DNA of 64,000 nucleotides. It comes from Gammaproteobacteria bacterium. GTDB taxonomy: Bacteria > Pseudomonadota > Gammaproteobacteria > Legionellales > Legionellaceae. The position numbers and the translations under genes were made by a program. Positions 1 to 9,434 of the stretch are shown here, piece after piece; positions within the stretch are counted from its first letter, which is position 1; each line of letters begins with the position of its first letter. The stretch covers positions 62,001 through 126,000 of the forward strand of contig JANSXK010000004.1 in the NCBI GenBank assembly GCA_024742995.1. Direction: 5' to 3'. Below the pieces are notes generated by a model. That model ran no database searches. It was not told the DNA's origin and worked only from the letters and a program-made list of their open reading frames with translations.

Positions 1-615
1 GATGGGATCGATGGTTTGACGGCGTGCGTTACTTTGGTTGAAGTAGGATTGTTATTCATTTTATCTTTATTTGGACATTATCAGGTAGAAACAATGGTTA
101 TAGGGGCTTTTATAGGGGCATTGCTTGCTTTTTTAGTCTTTAATTTTCCATCACAATTATTTGAAAAATATAGGGTTTTTTTAGGGGATACAGGAAGCAT
201 GCTAATCGGCCTTATGCTGGCTTGGTTGTGTATACGCTTAACTCAAACAGGTGAATATCGATACCCTCCTGCGCTGATGTTATGGATACTGGCGCTGCCC
301 TTGATGGATACCCTATATTTAATGGTTGATCGAAAATTACGAGGTGTCTCACTCTTTAGACCCGATAGACATCATATCCATCATCTTTTTCTGCGCTTGA
401 ATTTCACCCCACGCCAAACCGTAAGCATTTTATCTTTAATCTCCTTATCGATTGGGTTAGTCGGGATAGCATTGTATCGATTGAAAGTACCTGAGCTTTA
501 TCTTTTCTTAGGTGCATTAATTGTGTTTGGCTCATATTCTATGGGGGTTTACACCCTTAAAAGAAGACTGTTGATACACAACAGTTTGATTCAGGATTCA
601 ATCGGTTCTTTTTAA
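1..615 (+). CDS. wecA: WecA/MraY-family undecaprenyl-phosphate sugar-1-phosphate transferase, 5' truncated by window edge
   Basis: Frame 1 is open from the first base and begins with DGIDGL, a conserved cytoplasmic-loop motif of the MraY/WecA family, so the true start lies outside the window; the TTG at 16 is internal. Further family marks are FLGDTGSM and the histidine-rich HHIHHLFLR loop. Several hydrophobic segments follow, as expected for this polytopic membrane enzyme. The family transfers a sugar-1-phosphate (typically GlcNAc-1-P) from a UDP-sugar to undecaprenyl phosphate, the first step of O-antigen or common-antigen assembly. That fits the polysaccharide islands further along the window. 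The exact sugar cannot be read from the sequence. Confidence 0.88.
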   Translation, partial: DGIDGLTACVTLVEVGLLFILSLFGHYQVETMVIGAFIGALLAFLVFNFPSQLFEKYRVFLGDTGSMLIGLMLAWLCIRLTQTGEYRYPPALMLWILALPLMDTLYLMVDRKLRGVSLFRPDRHHIHHLFLRLNFTPRQTVSILSLISLSIGLVGIALYRLKVPELYLFLGALIVFGSYSMGVYTLKRRLLIHNSLIQDSIGSF

Positions 616-686
616 TTTTTGGTACCTATTTCCCCTTATTGACCTTTAAAATAAAAACACAAATAAAAGACAAATTGACTGTTTTT

Positions 687-695
687 TGCTATAAT
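687..695 (+). promoter_or_regulatory. Extended -10 promoter candidate for the 727 gene
   Basis: The sequence TGCTATAAT is a TG-n-TATAAT extended -10 element about 30 bases upstream of the ATG at 727. The nearby TTGACT at 675-680 is only 9 bases from the -10 and cannot serve as its -35, so this would be an extended -10 promoter without a good -35. Confidence 0.45.
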
Positions 696-726
696 TAAAG
701 CAATCAATTGATGGATTTTATTAAAA

Positions 727-2979
727 ATGCCTAAAAGTACCGTAAGTATTACATTTTTAGGGACACAACAACATCGGGATACTCACGCATCTGGGTTGGT
801 GGGGATGTATAATCAAATTCAAGTCCATGCGCAACAACCTGGTTCTGATGTCGCCGCTATCTTGATTGATGGGGTGGGTTGCAAAGGAACAGCAGCGCAT
901 CCGATGCCAGGAACGTATGTCTATCAAAACGGTCAGAAACGCAGAGAAACGCGAGAGGTTATCTCTCAGAGGGTAAACAGTTTTGCTCAACATATATCAC
1001 AAAAATATAACGCTCTGACGGGAGAGGGCGCGTTGGATACGGTGTTGGAAGCAGCGATATTTTTAGAAGAAATTATTCAGAAAAATGGTGGGGTGGTGCC
1101 AGAACAAGTCAATTTACAAGGATTTAGTCGTGGTGCGGATTCGTGTGTGCGCATGGCCAATGTGATTCGTCAGTACCATCCAGAAATTAAAGTAAATCTT
1201 TTTTTAGTAGACAATGTACCCGGACCGAATCGTCGAGATGATCTAGAATCTTATATAATTCCAGATAATGTTGAAAGCTGCAATATGGTATTGATGTTGA
1301 ATGAGCATAAAGAACCCCTTAAACCTCAGCATTACCGTCGATTCAAATTTACGAATACTAGGATAAAGTTAGCAATCAATTATTTTGCGGGTAAACATGG
1401 TGCGGGTCTTACAACTAACTATGGGAAGAATTCTCGAACCACACCGCCTGAAACTCAAACGTTAACCCAGGATTTGTTATTAAAATTTAATATCGAACAT
1501 GGCTCACTGCCTGTAGGCAGTAGGGTAGAGTATACGCACATATCTACGGGGGGCGGGCCTATTAGTATGACCCCTTTGGTTGTTTCTAGAGAAGCACTTA
1601 CGGCACGGGAGCGTTTTGGACAGTTATGCGAGGCCATGGAACATTTCAAAGCATTGGCCAAACGTCCGGTGATGAAAAGTGCTACTTATGCAAAGCGATA
1701 TATCTTTGCAAATCGAGATGATTATCTTTTGAATCCTGAGTTATTTCTCGATCCAGAGCATCGAGCACTTTTTAAGGCAGTGTACCCAGCTTGTTTTAAT
1801 TGGTTTTTCGAAGCAGGCTATACCTCAGAAGGTGGGAGAGATAGTGCGGATACTAGAGCACAGGTATTCGAAGAACTACAACAATTGCGACAAGACCATA
1901 AGACTTTTTATGATAATTTTTTAGCGACCTTTGGGATGAAGGATACGAAATTTCATGATGAGAATGATCTTATTGATCCACAAGGGATCCCAAGGATGGA
2001 ACGTCTGGCCTATAATCAGCCTTTGGTTACAGATGAATTGACATATTTACAATTCGTTTTGCGCAGTATTGTGGATAAATATCATTATCGGGCACCAAAG
2101 AGTGATAAGCAATCTGATCAATATGAAAAAGAAATCAGAGAGACACTCAAGGCGTCTTTAAGTTTACCTGACACAGATGCTAAGGCCATTTTAAGGCATC
2201 AAATTAATAGAGTGAAACGATCTGTAAAGTCATCACCTTCAAAAGCAGGCATGATTGCTCAAGAAACCTGCACGATCATCCCTGATTCTGATGCTTATAT
2301 GTGTTCGGTACTAAGAATGTTGCAACGATATCAACGTGTTTTACCTGAAACACAAGCGCGACTAGTGGCGCAAACTATTCACGTCATTAGAAGCCAAATG
2401 GAAGATCATGGGAAAGATGGCTATGATAAGCGTCTTGAAGTACAGCAATCTGTTATGCAATTGCACTCGAAAATATATCAACAAAAGCGCGCAGACAAAT
2501 ACATGGATACAAGTGCATTTCAGCGCCTATCGCATCGTTTGAACCGCTTAACTACGCCCAGTTATGCGGAACATCGACTCATCGATGATATGATTAAAGA
2601 GACAAATAGTTATTTATCTTGGCAGTCATTTTTAGCTTGTTTTCCTACAATATTTGGTTGGCATAAGCCCGAAAAATTTGCGTTAGCACAACGTTTGTTG
2701 GTAGCTTTGACAACGTTAAAAGCACGGGAAGATAGCAATGATTTGTTTTTAATAAAAGCAACGCTAGAGGAATTTCGTTTAGAATATGGTCAGTTGCAAT
2801 CGCCAGCCGGTAGTGGGGGCAACTCAGATCAATCACAACCTAAAGCGGACACCTTAAGTACATTTTTCGATAAACATATAGGAAGGCTTAGCGCTTTAAC
2901 AGCAGACCCAATGCACCATGCATCAGCAGACAGTGCGCTCGATACGGCACATTCTAAAGTAGGATTCAGACGCTATTAA
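727..2979 (+). CDS. Large protein with DUF2235/Tle1-like GFSRG motif, possible secreted effector
   Basis: A 750-residue protein with no signal peptide or membrane segments. Residues 132-136 are GFSRG followed by AD, a GxSxG nucleophile elbow (Ser134) preceded by a hydrophobic strand. About 25 residues later there is another hydrophobic strand ending in VDNVPGP. This matches the GFSRGA signature of DUF2235 / Tle1-type alpha/beta hydrolases, a family that includes phospholipase effectors. The remaining 550 residues are polar, probably helical, and not recognised. Size, single-gene layout and own promoter resemble secretion-system substrates of Legionellales, but that is inference. Its stop overlaps the stop of the convergent epmB by 4 bases. 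Confidence 0.6.
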   Translation: MPKSTVSITFLGTQQHRDTHASGLVGMYNQIQVHAQQPGSDVAAILIDGVGCKGTAAHPMPGTYVYQNGQKRRETREVISQRVNSFAQHISQKYNALTGEGALDTVLEAAIFLEEIIQKNGGVVPEQVNLQGFSRGADSCVRMANVIRQYHPEIKVNLFLVDNVPGPNRRDDLESYIIPDNVESCNMVLMLNEHKEPLKPQHYRRFKFTNTRIKLAINYFAGKHGAGLTTNYGKNSRTTPPETQTLTQDLLLKFNIEHGSLPVGSRVEYTHISTGGGPISMTPLVVSREALTARERFGQLCEAMEHFKALAKRPVMKSATYAKRYIFANRDDYLLNPELFLDPEHRALFKAVYPACFNWFFEAGYTSEGGRDSADTRAQVFEELQQLRQDHKTFYDNFLATFGMKDTKFHDENDLIDPQGIPRMERLAYNQPLVTDELTYLQFVLRSIVDKYHYRAPKSDKQSDQYEKEIRETLKASLSLPDTDAKAILRHQINRVKRSVKSSPSKAGMIAQETCTIIPDSDAYMCSVLRMLQRYQRVLPETQARLVAQTIHVIRSQMEDHGKDGYDKRLEVQQSVMQLHSKIYQQKRADKYMDTSAFQRLSHRLNRLTTPSYAEHRLIDDMIKETNSYLSWQSFLACFPTIFGWHKPEKFALAQRLLVALTTLKAREDSNDLFLIKATLEEFRLEYGQLQSPAGSGGNSDQSQPKADTLSTFFDKHIGRLSALTADPMHHASADSALDTAHSKVGFRRY

Positions 2980-3971
2980 AGCATATTGTTAGATACGATG
3001 GTTTTATATGGTATTCCTGCGGTTTCACGGACCAAACGTGGTAGCAAATAGCCAGGTACGTCGCGTTGTAGTGCTGTATAAATGGATAATGCCTGTGCCA
3101 AAGGAATATCAAAATGATGCGCACCTTGTACCGGATCAAGGAGATGCAAATAATAAGGCAATACCCCAAATTGAAATAGCTTGTGGCTGAGTGCCACTAA
3201 TGTTTCGGGTTGATGATTCACATGGCGTAATAAGACCGATTGATTTAGCAGCGTCCAGCCGGTTGTTTTCATTTTCACACAAGCATCCCTAACAGCATCG
3301 TCTAATTCACGCGGGTGATTGCAATGTAATACGGTGACAACATGAAACCGTTGGGTATCAATGATGTCGAGCAAATGGGATTGAATGCGCTCAGGAAGCA
3401 CCACTGGTATGCGACTGTGCAGACGTATGGTTTTGACGTGGGTGATGGGGGTCAATTGCGTTATGAGCCGTTCTAATGTTGTATCGGAGGCCAGCAAGGG
3501 ATCGCCGCCACTTAAGATGACTTCGTGGATACTATCGTTCGTTGCGATATACTCAATTGCTTGTTGCCAGCCGTTCTGGCCGGGGTTGTTTTCCGCGTAG
3601 GGAAAATGTCGTCGAAAACAAAATCGACAATTAATGGCACAAACGCCTGTTAATGTGAGCAATACGCGTCCTGCGTATTTATGAATTAAGCCAGGAATTG
3701 GGTTGGCCGTCACTTCTTTTAAAGGGTCGAGACTGAATTCTGGTGGGGAATTTAATTCTTTAGCAGTGGCCAGGACTTGTAATAGTAAGGGATCTTTCGG
3801 ATTACCCTGTTCCATTTTGGCTGCAAAGCGTTTGGGTACTTGGGTTTTAAACTGTGCTTCAGCCAAGGGCGAACCGCATTCAAGCGGAATATGTAAGTAT
3901 TCGAGTAATGCCTGGGTGGAAGTAAAGCCATCCGCCAGAATTTTTTGCCAATGTATGGGGGAATCTCGCAT
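2976..3971 (-). CDS. epmB: EF-P beta-lysylation protein EpmB (lysine 2,3-aminomutase family)
   Basis: A 331-residue radical SAM enzyme. Residues 111-118 (CAINCRFC) are the CxxxCxxC [4Fe-4S] cluster motif, followed by FRRHFPYAENN, typical of bacterial EpmB. EpmB converts L-lysine to (R)-beta-lysine, which EpmA then attaches to elongation factor P. The length fits EpmB rather than the longer catabolic KamA. It is divergent from efp (starts about 70 bases apart), a common arrangement that supports the assignment. epmA is not in this window. Confidence 0.93.
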   Translation of the reverse strand: MRDSPIHWQKILADGFTSTQALLEYLHIPLECGSPLAEAQFKTQVPKRFAAKMEQGNPKDPLLLQVLATAKELNSPPEFSLDPLKEVTANPIPGLIHKYAGRVLLTLTGVCAINCRFCFRRHFPYAENNPGQNGWQQAIEYIATNDSIHEVILSGGDPLLASDTTLERLITQLTPITHVKTIRLHSRIPVVLPERIQSHLLDIIDTQRFHVVTVLHCNHPRELDDAVRDACVKMKTTGWTLLNQSVLLRHVNHQPETLVALSHKLFQFGVLPYYLHLLDPVQGAHHFDIPLAQALSIYTALQRDVPGYLLPRLVRETAGIPYKTIVSNNML

Positions 3972-4042
3972 TCATTATACATAATTGATAAACTGAGCGA
4001 ACTTTAACGAAAACCCGCGCAAATCGCAAATTCGGAGTACAA

Positions 4043-4615
4043 ATGGCTAATTATAATGGTAATGACTTGAAAAATGGATTAAAAATCATGGTTGATGATG
4101 CGCCATGCAACATTATGGAATGCGAATTTGTGAAACCTGGCAAAGGCCAGGCATTTACCCGCCTCAAAATCCGTAATTTGAAAACCGGTCGTGTGGTGGA
4201 GCGCACGTATAAGGCTAATGATACATTTGTATCAGCAGACGTGGTCGAAGTCGAAATGCAGTATTTATATAATGATGGTGCCCATTGGCACTTTATGGAG
4301 CCGGAAAGCTTTGAACAATACGCGGTTGCTGCGGCAGGGGTCGAAGACGCTGCGAAATGGTTAAAAGAACAAGATACTTGTGTGGTGACATTATGGAATG
4401 ATGCGCCTATTTCCATTTTACCCCCGACATTTGTGACGTTAACGATCACAGATACTGATCCGGGTTTGAAAGGCGATACGTCAGGTGGTGGTGGTAAGCC
4501 TGCAACTTTAGAAACAGGGGCTGTGGTACGTGTGCCTTTGTTTGTGCAAATCGGGGAATTAATCAAAGTTGACACGCGGAAAGGGGAATATGTGTCGCGG
4601 GCTAAGGATGCATAG
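4043..4615 (+). CDS. efp: Elongation factor P
   Basis: A 190-residue protein with the EF-P three-domain layout: N-terminal KOW-like domain, central OB domain and C-terminal OB domain. EF-P helps the ribosome through polyproline stretches. Lys34 sits in the loop PGKGQAF, the site beta-lysylated in E. coli, consistent with epmB next door. The C-terminal signature around [10 protein letters not shown] is present. A Shine-Dalgarno CGGAG lies 7 bases before the ATG. The end overlaps the convergent adenosine deaminase-like gene by 14 bases. Confidence 0.97.
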   Translation: MANYNGNDLKNGLKIMVDDAPCNIMECEFVKPGKGQAFTRLKIRNLKTGRVVERTYKANDTFVSADVVEVEMQYLYNDGAHWHFMEPESFEQYAVAAAGVEDAAKWLKEQDTCVVTLWNDAPISILPPTFVTLTITDTDPGLKGDTSGGGGKPATLETGAVVRVPLFVQIGELIKVDTRKGEYVSRAKDA

Positions 4616-6092
4616 GTCGCCCATACCATTGTTTTTCAAATCGCGCCAAGTCTTGCTCCAATTGCCATTGTAAAGTCGCTTTAGGACTACGTTTGATAAA
4701 ATTTTGGCAGCTTGAGCTGTTGGGCATGTCGCACTCTTTTACCGCAATAGCTTGATCAGGGTTTTGCCACAAGCTTTGGCCGGGCATAAACCCATAGGTT
4801 AAGGCGTTGCGGTTGATTTGTTTGAGCGTGTCATAATCCAAATCATGTTGTACCACTGCATTGAAGTATTCTCGGGACAGGGTGGTACGCAAAATGCCTT
4901 CATCATCAGTTGATAATACCACCGGTACGTGATGCTGGAGATAGAACTTCAGTGGATGCTGCTTGCCTTTGACTCCCAAAACCCAGCGATTACTGGTTAA
5001 ATTGGTTTCAACGGCGATGTTTTTGTTTGCCATCATCTCTGCCAAAGCGACAGGATTGGGTTCATCTTGAATGTCGACACCATGACCAATGCGTTCAGCG
5101 TGTCCAATCATGATAGCGTCACGTATGGGTGCAATGACCTTGTGGTGCGCAATATTTTTAGGGAAGAGCTCACCGGCATGTAGCGCGATATGGACGTTAG
5201 GGTATTGTTGATGCAAGAAGGAAAATATTTCCATTTGTGCCACATAATCTCGTTGTGCAACGGGAGAGTCTTCAATATCTACGAGATTGATGCCGACAAT
5301 GGTTGGGGAATGTTCTGCTGCCATAAAACCAGCCAATGCTTGGGCAAAGACACTATCAATAGATTGGACACGACGCACATAAGCTTGAAAATTGACTTTG
5401 ATATGACAGGCCGCTTGCTGGGGTTGGGATGCGCAATGCAGGGCAGTATGTGCCTGGGGTAAGAAGGTTGCACTGTCGTCAATCATATGCTGAACACGGC
5501 GTTGAAATGCCGGATTGGCAATAAGAACGGCACGTTTTTGGGCGAGCGTGGGCGTCTTACGAATGAGTTTGGCATACTCATCTTCTTCTGGAAATCCAAA
5601 GGCGATAATTTCCAAGTACAATTCATGTTGTGCGGCTGCTTTTTGCAAAATAGCGGCCAATAAGGGCCCTTTTAGGTACTGATAAAATGCTCCAATCTTT
5701 GGGAATATTGCAAAAAAATGATCGTGTCCGGAAGCCGTTCGGGGTACAAAATCTTGCATCGACCAAGTGTGCACTGTTTTCTGAAACAGTGTTGAATTTT
5801 TGAGGACTGTTTTGACAGATTTATCTGCGGAATGGGGTTGACAAAATTGAGCACACATCGCAGAGGGGTTGATGCAGAGATTACTTTTGATGCCCAGTTG
5901 CAGCATGGTTTCTGCGTACACAGAGCCATCGTAATGATAATGTAACTCCCCTCCTTTGGGCATGTCTTTTAAGAAGGTATAGAGGGCACGAGGTTTGGCT
6001 TTTAGTGTTTCGAAGTGATCTTGGACGTCTGCGTGCCCAAGAGACCAGGCGCAGGTGAAAAGCAGCCAAATCGCAAAAGCAAACTGTCGCAT
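4602..6092 (-). CDS. Exported adenosine deaminase-like (ADGF/ADA2-type) hydrolase
   Basis: A 496-residue protein with an N-terminal signal peptide (hydrophobic residues 4-19, cleavage near GHA-DV). Metal-dependent amidohydrolase motifs occur in order: HYHYDGS at 51-57 (zinc ligands H51 and H53, HxH), then HAGE, GHGVD and STDDEG toward the C-terminus. These match adenosine deaminase catalytic motifs, with E where many enzymes have P in the TDDP segment. The length and signal peptide fit the secreted ADGF/ADA2 group rather than the roughly 330-residue cytosolic Add. The likely role is deaminating extracellular or periplasmic adenosine to inosine; the substrate is inferred. Confidence 0.82.
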   Translation of the reverse strand: MRQFAFAIWLLFTCAWSLGHADVQDHFETLKAKPRALYTFLKDMPKGGELHYHYDGSVYAETMLQLGIKSNLCINPSAMCAQFCQPHSADKSVKTVLKNSTLFQKTVHTWSMQDFVPRTASGHDHFFAIFPKIGAFYQYLKGPLLAAILQKAAAQHELYLEIIAFGFPEEDEYAKLIRKTPTLAQKRAVLIANPAFQRRVQHMIDDSATFLPQAHTALHCASQPQQAACHIKVNFQAYVRRVQSIDSVFAQALAGFMAAEHSPTIVGINLVDIEDSPVAQRDYVAQMEIFSFLHQQYPNVHIALHAGELFPKNIAHHKVIAPIRDAIMIGHAERIGHGVDIQDEPNPVALAEMMANKNIAVETNLTSNRWVLGVKGKQHPLKFYLQHHVPVVLSTDDEGILRTTLSREYFNAVVQHDLDYDTLKQINRNALTYGFMPGQSLWQNPDQAIAVKECDMPNSSSCQNFIKRSPKATLQWQLEQDLARFEKQWYGRPMHP

Positions 6093-6214
6093 AAATAGAT
6101 CCAGTAAAACGTTAATTGTCGCATGAGTGGGCGTATTTTTCTATACTTCGGTGGGTAATCTCGTTAAAATAGATCCCGTCATTATGACGTAAGTTTTGAG
6201 AGACTGAGGCGTGT

Positions 6215-7066
6215 ATGTCGGCAGAAGATACCATCAAGCATTTGCATGCTTCTCATTTGGGGAAAGCAGTGGATTATGACGCACCCTATAATCCGAAATT
6301 GCTGTTTCCTTTACCACGCATGACCAAGCGGGAAGAATTAGGCATTGGTGCGGTATTGCCTTTTACCGGATTTGATTTGTGGAATCATTATGAAGTGTCG
6401 TGGTTGAATGCCAAAGGCAAGCCAATAGTGGCTTTGGCCGAAATCCGTTACCCCTGTGAATCCCCTCAAATCATTGAATCAAAATCGATGAAGCTTTATT
6501 TTAACTCTTTTAATCAAAGTAAATTTGCGCGTATCGAAGCGGTTAAAGCAGCGATTGAAGATGATTTGACGACAAGCGTTGGTATGCCGGTTGACGTGAC
6601 GGTGACCAATTTAAGTGATCTTCAGGATCAAACCCTATATGCGCAGATGACAGGGGTATGTTTGGATGCTTTGGATATTGATTGCTCAATATATACCGCG
6701 TCTCCTCAGTATTTGCAGACGCATTCAGATGCCACTAAAGTGACGGAAACCTTGTGTTCCAATCTACTCAAATCTAATTGTTTGATCACCCATCAGCCAG
6801 ACTGGGCAACAGTACAAATTCAGTATACGGGTTTGCAAATCGATCATGCTGGTTTGTTACAGTATTTGGTTTCTTTACGTAATCATAACGAATTTCACGA
6901 GCAATGCATTGAACGGATTTTTATGGATATCATGACGCACTGTCAGCCAGAAAATTTGAGCGTATACGGTCGTTACACGCGGCGAGGCGGGTTGGATATT
7001 AATGTGTTTCGAAGTTTACAGCCCATGCAATTAGAACATATGAATCAACGTTTGATTCGTCAATAA
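6215..7066 (+). CDS. queF: NADPH-dependent 7-cyano-7-deazaguanine reductase QueF
   Basis: A 283-residue protein of the two-domain (E. coli YqcD) QueF type. The QueF motif ESKSMKLYFNSFN is at 88-100. The nucleophilic cysteine is Cys189 in KSNCLITHQPDW, and FHEQCIERIF carries the His-Glu pair. QueF reduces preQ0 to preQ1 in queuosine biosynthesis. No preQ1 riboswitch was evident upstream. plsY follows 17 bases downstream on the same strand. Confidence 0.96.
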   Translation: MSAEDTIKHLHASHLGKAVDYDAPYNPKLLFPLPRMTKREELGIGAVLPFTGFDLWNHYEVSWLNAKGKPIVALAEIRYPCESPQIIESKSMKLYFNSFNQSKFARIEAVKAAIEDDLTTSVGMPVDVTVTNLSDLQDQTLYAQMTGVCLDALDIDCSIYTASPQYLQTHSDATKVTETLCSNLLKSNCLITHQPDWATVQIQYTGLQIDHAGLLQYLVSLRNHNEFHEQCIERIFMDIMTHCQPENLSVYGRYTRRGGLDINVFRSLQPMQLEHMNQRLIRQ

Positions 7067-7083
7067 TCAATTACGGAGTAACC

Positions 7084-7686
7084 ATGGAAACATCTATCCT
7101 CATTTTTATTGCCATGCTTTTATCTTACGTCATTGGGTCTTTATGCTCAGCTGTGATCGTGTGCCACTTGTGTCATTTGCCTGATCCGCGCTCAGAAGGA
7201 TCGCGTAACCCCGGTACGACCAATGTGTTAAGAATTGCGGGCAAAAAATACGCCATCATCGTTTTGTTGGCAGATTTATTAAAAGGATTATTGCCAGTAC
7301 TGGTGATACAATGGACTGATTTACCGCTCGTATATTCTGGTTGTGTTGGTTTGGCCGCAGTTTTGGGCCATATTTTCCCTATTTTTTTCAAGTTTAAAGG
7401 TGGCAAAGGTGTTGCTACGACCCTAGGGGTACTGTTTGGTTTAAATTGGTTATTAGGCCTTTTAGCCGTATTGACGTGGTTAGCCGTGGCGGCCATAACG
7501 CGTTATTCGTCTTTGGCTGCCATCATCGCATTAGTGGTATCACCGCTGTATTTGTGGCTGATTGAACCGATACGAGGTCCGGTGATCATTCCTATGTCTG
7601 TGATTGTCGTTTGTGTGCTGTATCAGCACCGAGAAAATATACAGCGCTTGTGGCGAGGTGAAGAATCTAAGATCAAACTGAAGTAA
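7084..7686 (+). CDS. plsY: Acyl-phosphate:glycerol-3-phosphate acyltransferase PlsY
   Basis: A 200-residue polytopic membrane protein. The PlsY motifs are present: GSRNPGTTNVLR at 39-50 and KFKGGKGVATT from 103, both cytoplasmic-loop active-site segments. The enzyme acylates the sn-1 position of glycerol-3-phosphate with acyl-phosphate, starting phospholipid synthesis at the inner membrane. A good Shine-Dalgarno (CGGAG) precedes the ATG. It probably shares a transcript with queF. Confidence 0.95.
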   Translation: METSILIFIAMLLSYVIGSLCSAVIVCHLCHLPDPRSEGSRNPGTTNVLRIAGKKYAIIVLLADLLKGLLPVLVIQWTDLPLVYSGCVGLAAVLGHIFPIFFKFKGGKGVATTLGVLFGLNWLLGLLAVLTWLAVAAITRYSSLAAIIALVVSPLYLWLIEPIRGPVIIPMSVIVVCVLYQHRENIQRLWRGEESKIKLK

Positions 7687-7699
7687 GTTCGGAATAAAT

Positions 7700-7717
7700 A
7701 CAACTATCATAGTTGTT
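7700..7717. terminator. Small hairpin between convergent plsY and tsaD
   Basis: ACAACTA-tca-TAGTTGT is a perfect 7-bp stem with a 3-base loop between two convergent genes. The flanking T-run is short, so activity as a terminator is uncertain. Confidence 0.35.
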
Positions 7718-7768
7718 TCCAGGTACCGCAAAAAATATTTACATCCGGTGGTTCTTTTCATCTGGTTT

Positions 7769-8770
7769 TTACAAAGACCAGCGTGCATGGACGTCGATGG
7801 CCCAAGTTTCATCTTTACGACCGGCCAATAAATGCAAACATCCGGTATAAGCAATCATGGCGCCATTATCTGTGCAGTATTCGATACTGGGGAAATAGAG
7901 CGCCCCTTCTTGTTCTGCCATCATGTGTTTCAGGCCTGTGCGTAAGGCTTGATTGGCACCCACGCCACCGGCGACTACCAAGCGTTTGTTGGGTTGATCT
8001 TGTAAAGCGCGTTCACATTTTCCAACTAATATATCTACCACAGCTGCTTGAAATGCTTGCGCAATGCCAATTTTGGCGTCTTCATCTTGTGTGCTGTTAA
8101 GCCAGGCATTCAATGCATGTGTTTTAAGACCACTAAAACTGAAATCTAAACCAGGCCGATTTAACATGGAGCGAGGGAAGGGTGGAAACTGTGTTGCGGT
8201 GTTTTTTTCTGCAAACTTGGCCAAAAATGCACCACCTGGATAAGGTAAACCGAGGGTTTTGGCGGTTTTATCGAATGCTTCGCCCACCGCATCATCCAAC
8301 GTATCTCCCAGCAAAGCATAATCACCTAAAGCACGTGCTGCGAGTAGTTGGGTATGACCACCAGAGACCAATAATGCTGTAAATGGGAATTTTAGGTTTG
8401 GCATGGCAAGTTTGGCAGCCAAGAGATGCGCTTCCAAATGATGTACTGCGATGCTTGGGATCTGCAAAGCAAACGCTAAGGACTTTGCAAAACAAGCTCC
8501 AGTTAACAGTGCACCGACCAATCCGGGGCCTGCGGTATAGGCAATGGCATCGATGTCTTTAAGCCGTAATTTTGCTTTGGCTAAGACGGTTTCCAGCAGT
8601 GGGATTAATTGCTTGATATGATCACGGGATGCTAATTCGGGCACCACACCGCCATAAGGACGGTGCATGGCAACTTGGGAATATAGGGCATCTGCCAACA
8701 ATCCTTGTTCGGAGCAATAGATTGCAATGCCTGTTTCATCACAAGACGACTCGATGCCCAGCACACGCAT
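7769..8770 (-). CDS. tsaD: tRNA N6-adenosine threonylcarbamoyltransferase TsaD
   Basis: A 333-residue ASKHA-fold protein starting MRVLGIESSCDET, the canonical TsaD N-terminus. The metal-binding HxxxH is H111/H115 in HHLEAHLLAA. Other family segments are GPGLVGALL, DDAVGEAFDK and the C-terminal CTDNGAMIAY. It transfers threonylcarbamoyl to A37 of ANN-decoding tRNAs with TsaB and TsaE, which are not in the window. ppa lies 6 bases upstream on the same strand, so the two are probably cotranscribed. Confidence 0.97.
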   Translation of the reverse strand: MRVLGIESSCDETGIAIYCSEQGLLADALYSQVAMHRPYGGVVPELASRDHIKQLIPLLETVLAKAKLRLKDIDAIAYTAGPGLVGALLTGACFAKSLAFALQIPSIAVHHLEAHLLAAKLAMPNLKFPFTALLVSGGHTQLLAARALGDYALLGDTLDDAVGEAFDKTAKTLGLPYPGGAFLAKFAEKNTATQFPPFPRSMLNRPGLDFSFSGLKTHALNAWLNSTQDEDAKIGIAQAFQAAVVDILVGKCERALQDQPNKRLVVAGGVGANQALRTGLKHMMAEQEGALYFPSIEYCTDNGAMIAYTGCLHLLAGRKDETWAIDVHARWSL

Positions 8771-8776
8771 CTGATA

Positions 8777-9307
8777 TTACTCAGCGTGATAACGATTGAT
8801 GGAGTCCATGATTTCTTGGTGTGCAGCGTCTTTGGTATCCCAGCCATCTATCTTCGCCCATTTGCCATCTTCCAAATCTTTATAGTGGGTGAAAAAATGA
8901 TCGATTTTAGCCAGCAACGAAGCGGGGACATCGGTATGATCTTGGATATCGTCATAGTCTTTGCATAATTTGGACACAGGCACCGCCAGCAATTTGGCAT
9001 CCACACCCGATTCGTCAGTCATGCGCATCATTCCAATCATGCGTGCACGCACCACACAGCCAACTGTGACGGGCATGGGGCTCAGCAATAAAACGTCCAC
9101 AGGATCACCATCTTCAGAAAGTGTTTGCGGCACATAGCCATAATTGCAGGGGTACACCATCGATGTGGATAAAAATCGATCTACAAATAATGCGCCAGAT
9201 TCTTTATCTAATTCATATTTTACTGGCAACGCATTCATTGGAATTTCGATGATAACGTTGACATCATTGGGGACGTCACGACCGCTGGAAACTTGTAATA
9301 AACCCAT
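8777..9307 (-). CDS. ppa: Inorganic pyrophosphatase
   Basis: With the ATG at 9307 the protein is 176 residues, the same as E. coli Ppa, and aligns from its first residues ([11 protein letters not shown]). An upstream in-frame TTG at 9325 adds only six unsupported residues, so I rejected it. Acidic metal-binding motifs are DGDPVDVL and DESGVDAK, with [16 protein letters not shown] near the N-terminus. It hydrolyses pyrophosphate to phosphate in the cytosol, driving biosynthetic reactions. It is upstream of tsaD in a probable two-gene unit. Confidence 0.97.
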   Translation of the reverse strand: MGLLQVSSGRDVPNDVNVIIEIPMNALPVKYELDKESGALFVDRFLSTSMVYPCNYGYVPQTLSEDGDPVDVLLLSPMPVTVGCVVRARMIGMMRMTDESGVDAKLLAVPVSKLCKDYDDIQDHTDVPASLLAKIDHFFTHYKDLEDGKWAKIDGWDTKDAAHQEIMDSINRYHAE

Positions 9308-9434
9308 AGTAAAAATCCGTAGCAATTTAAAGAGGCCCTATTATGCTAAAAATTTTGAATTTATTCACTATCTAATCATCATTTTATCTCAATAGACTAT
9401 ACTGATAGATATGCAATAATCTTTGGAGATGATA

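Noticed and set aside
16-18. TTG start for the wecA-like gene
   Set aside because: The frame is open to base 1 and begins with the conserved DGIDGL motif, so the gene starts outside the window.
675-695. TTGACT/TATAAT as a standard sigma-70 promoter
   Set aside because: Only 9 bases separate the hexamers; I kept just the extended -10.
6116-6147. TTGTCG/TATACT upstream of queF as a promoter
   Set aside because: The spacer is 20 bases, too long to be convincing.
7173-7496. Long minus-strand frame opposite plsY
   Set aside because: It is antisense to a well-supported gene, has no Shine-Dalgarno and no recognisable family.
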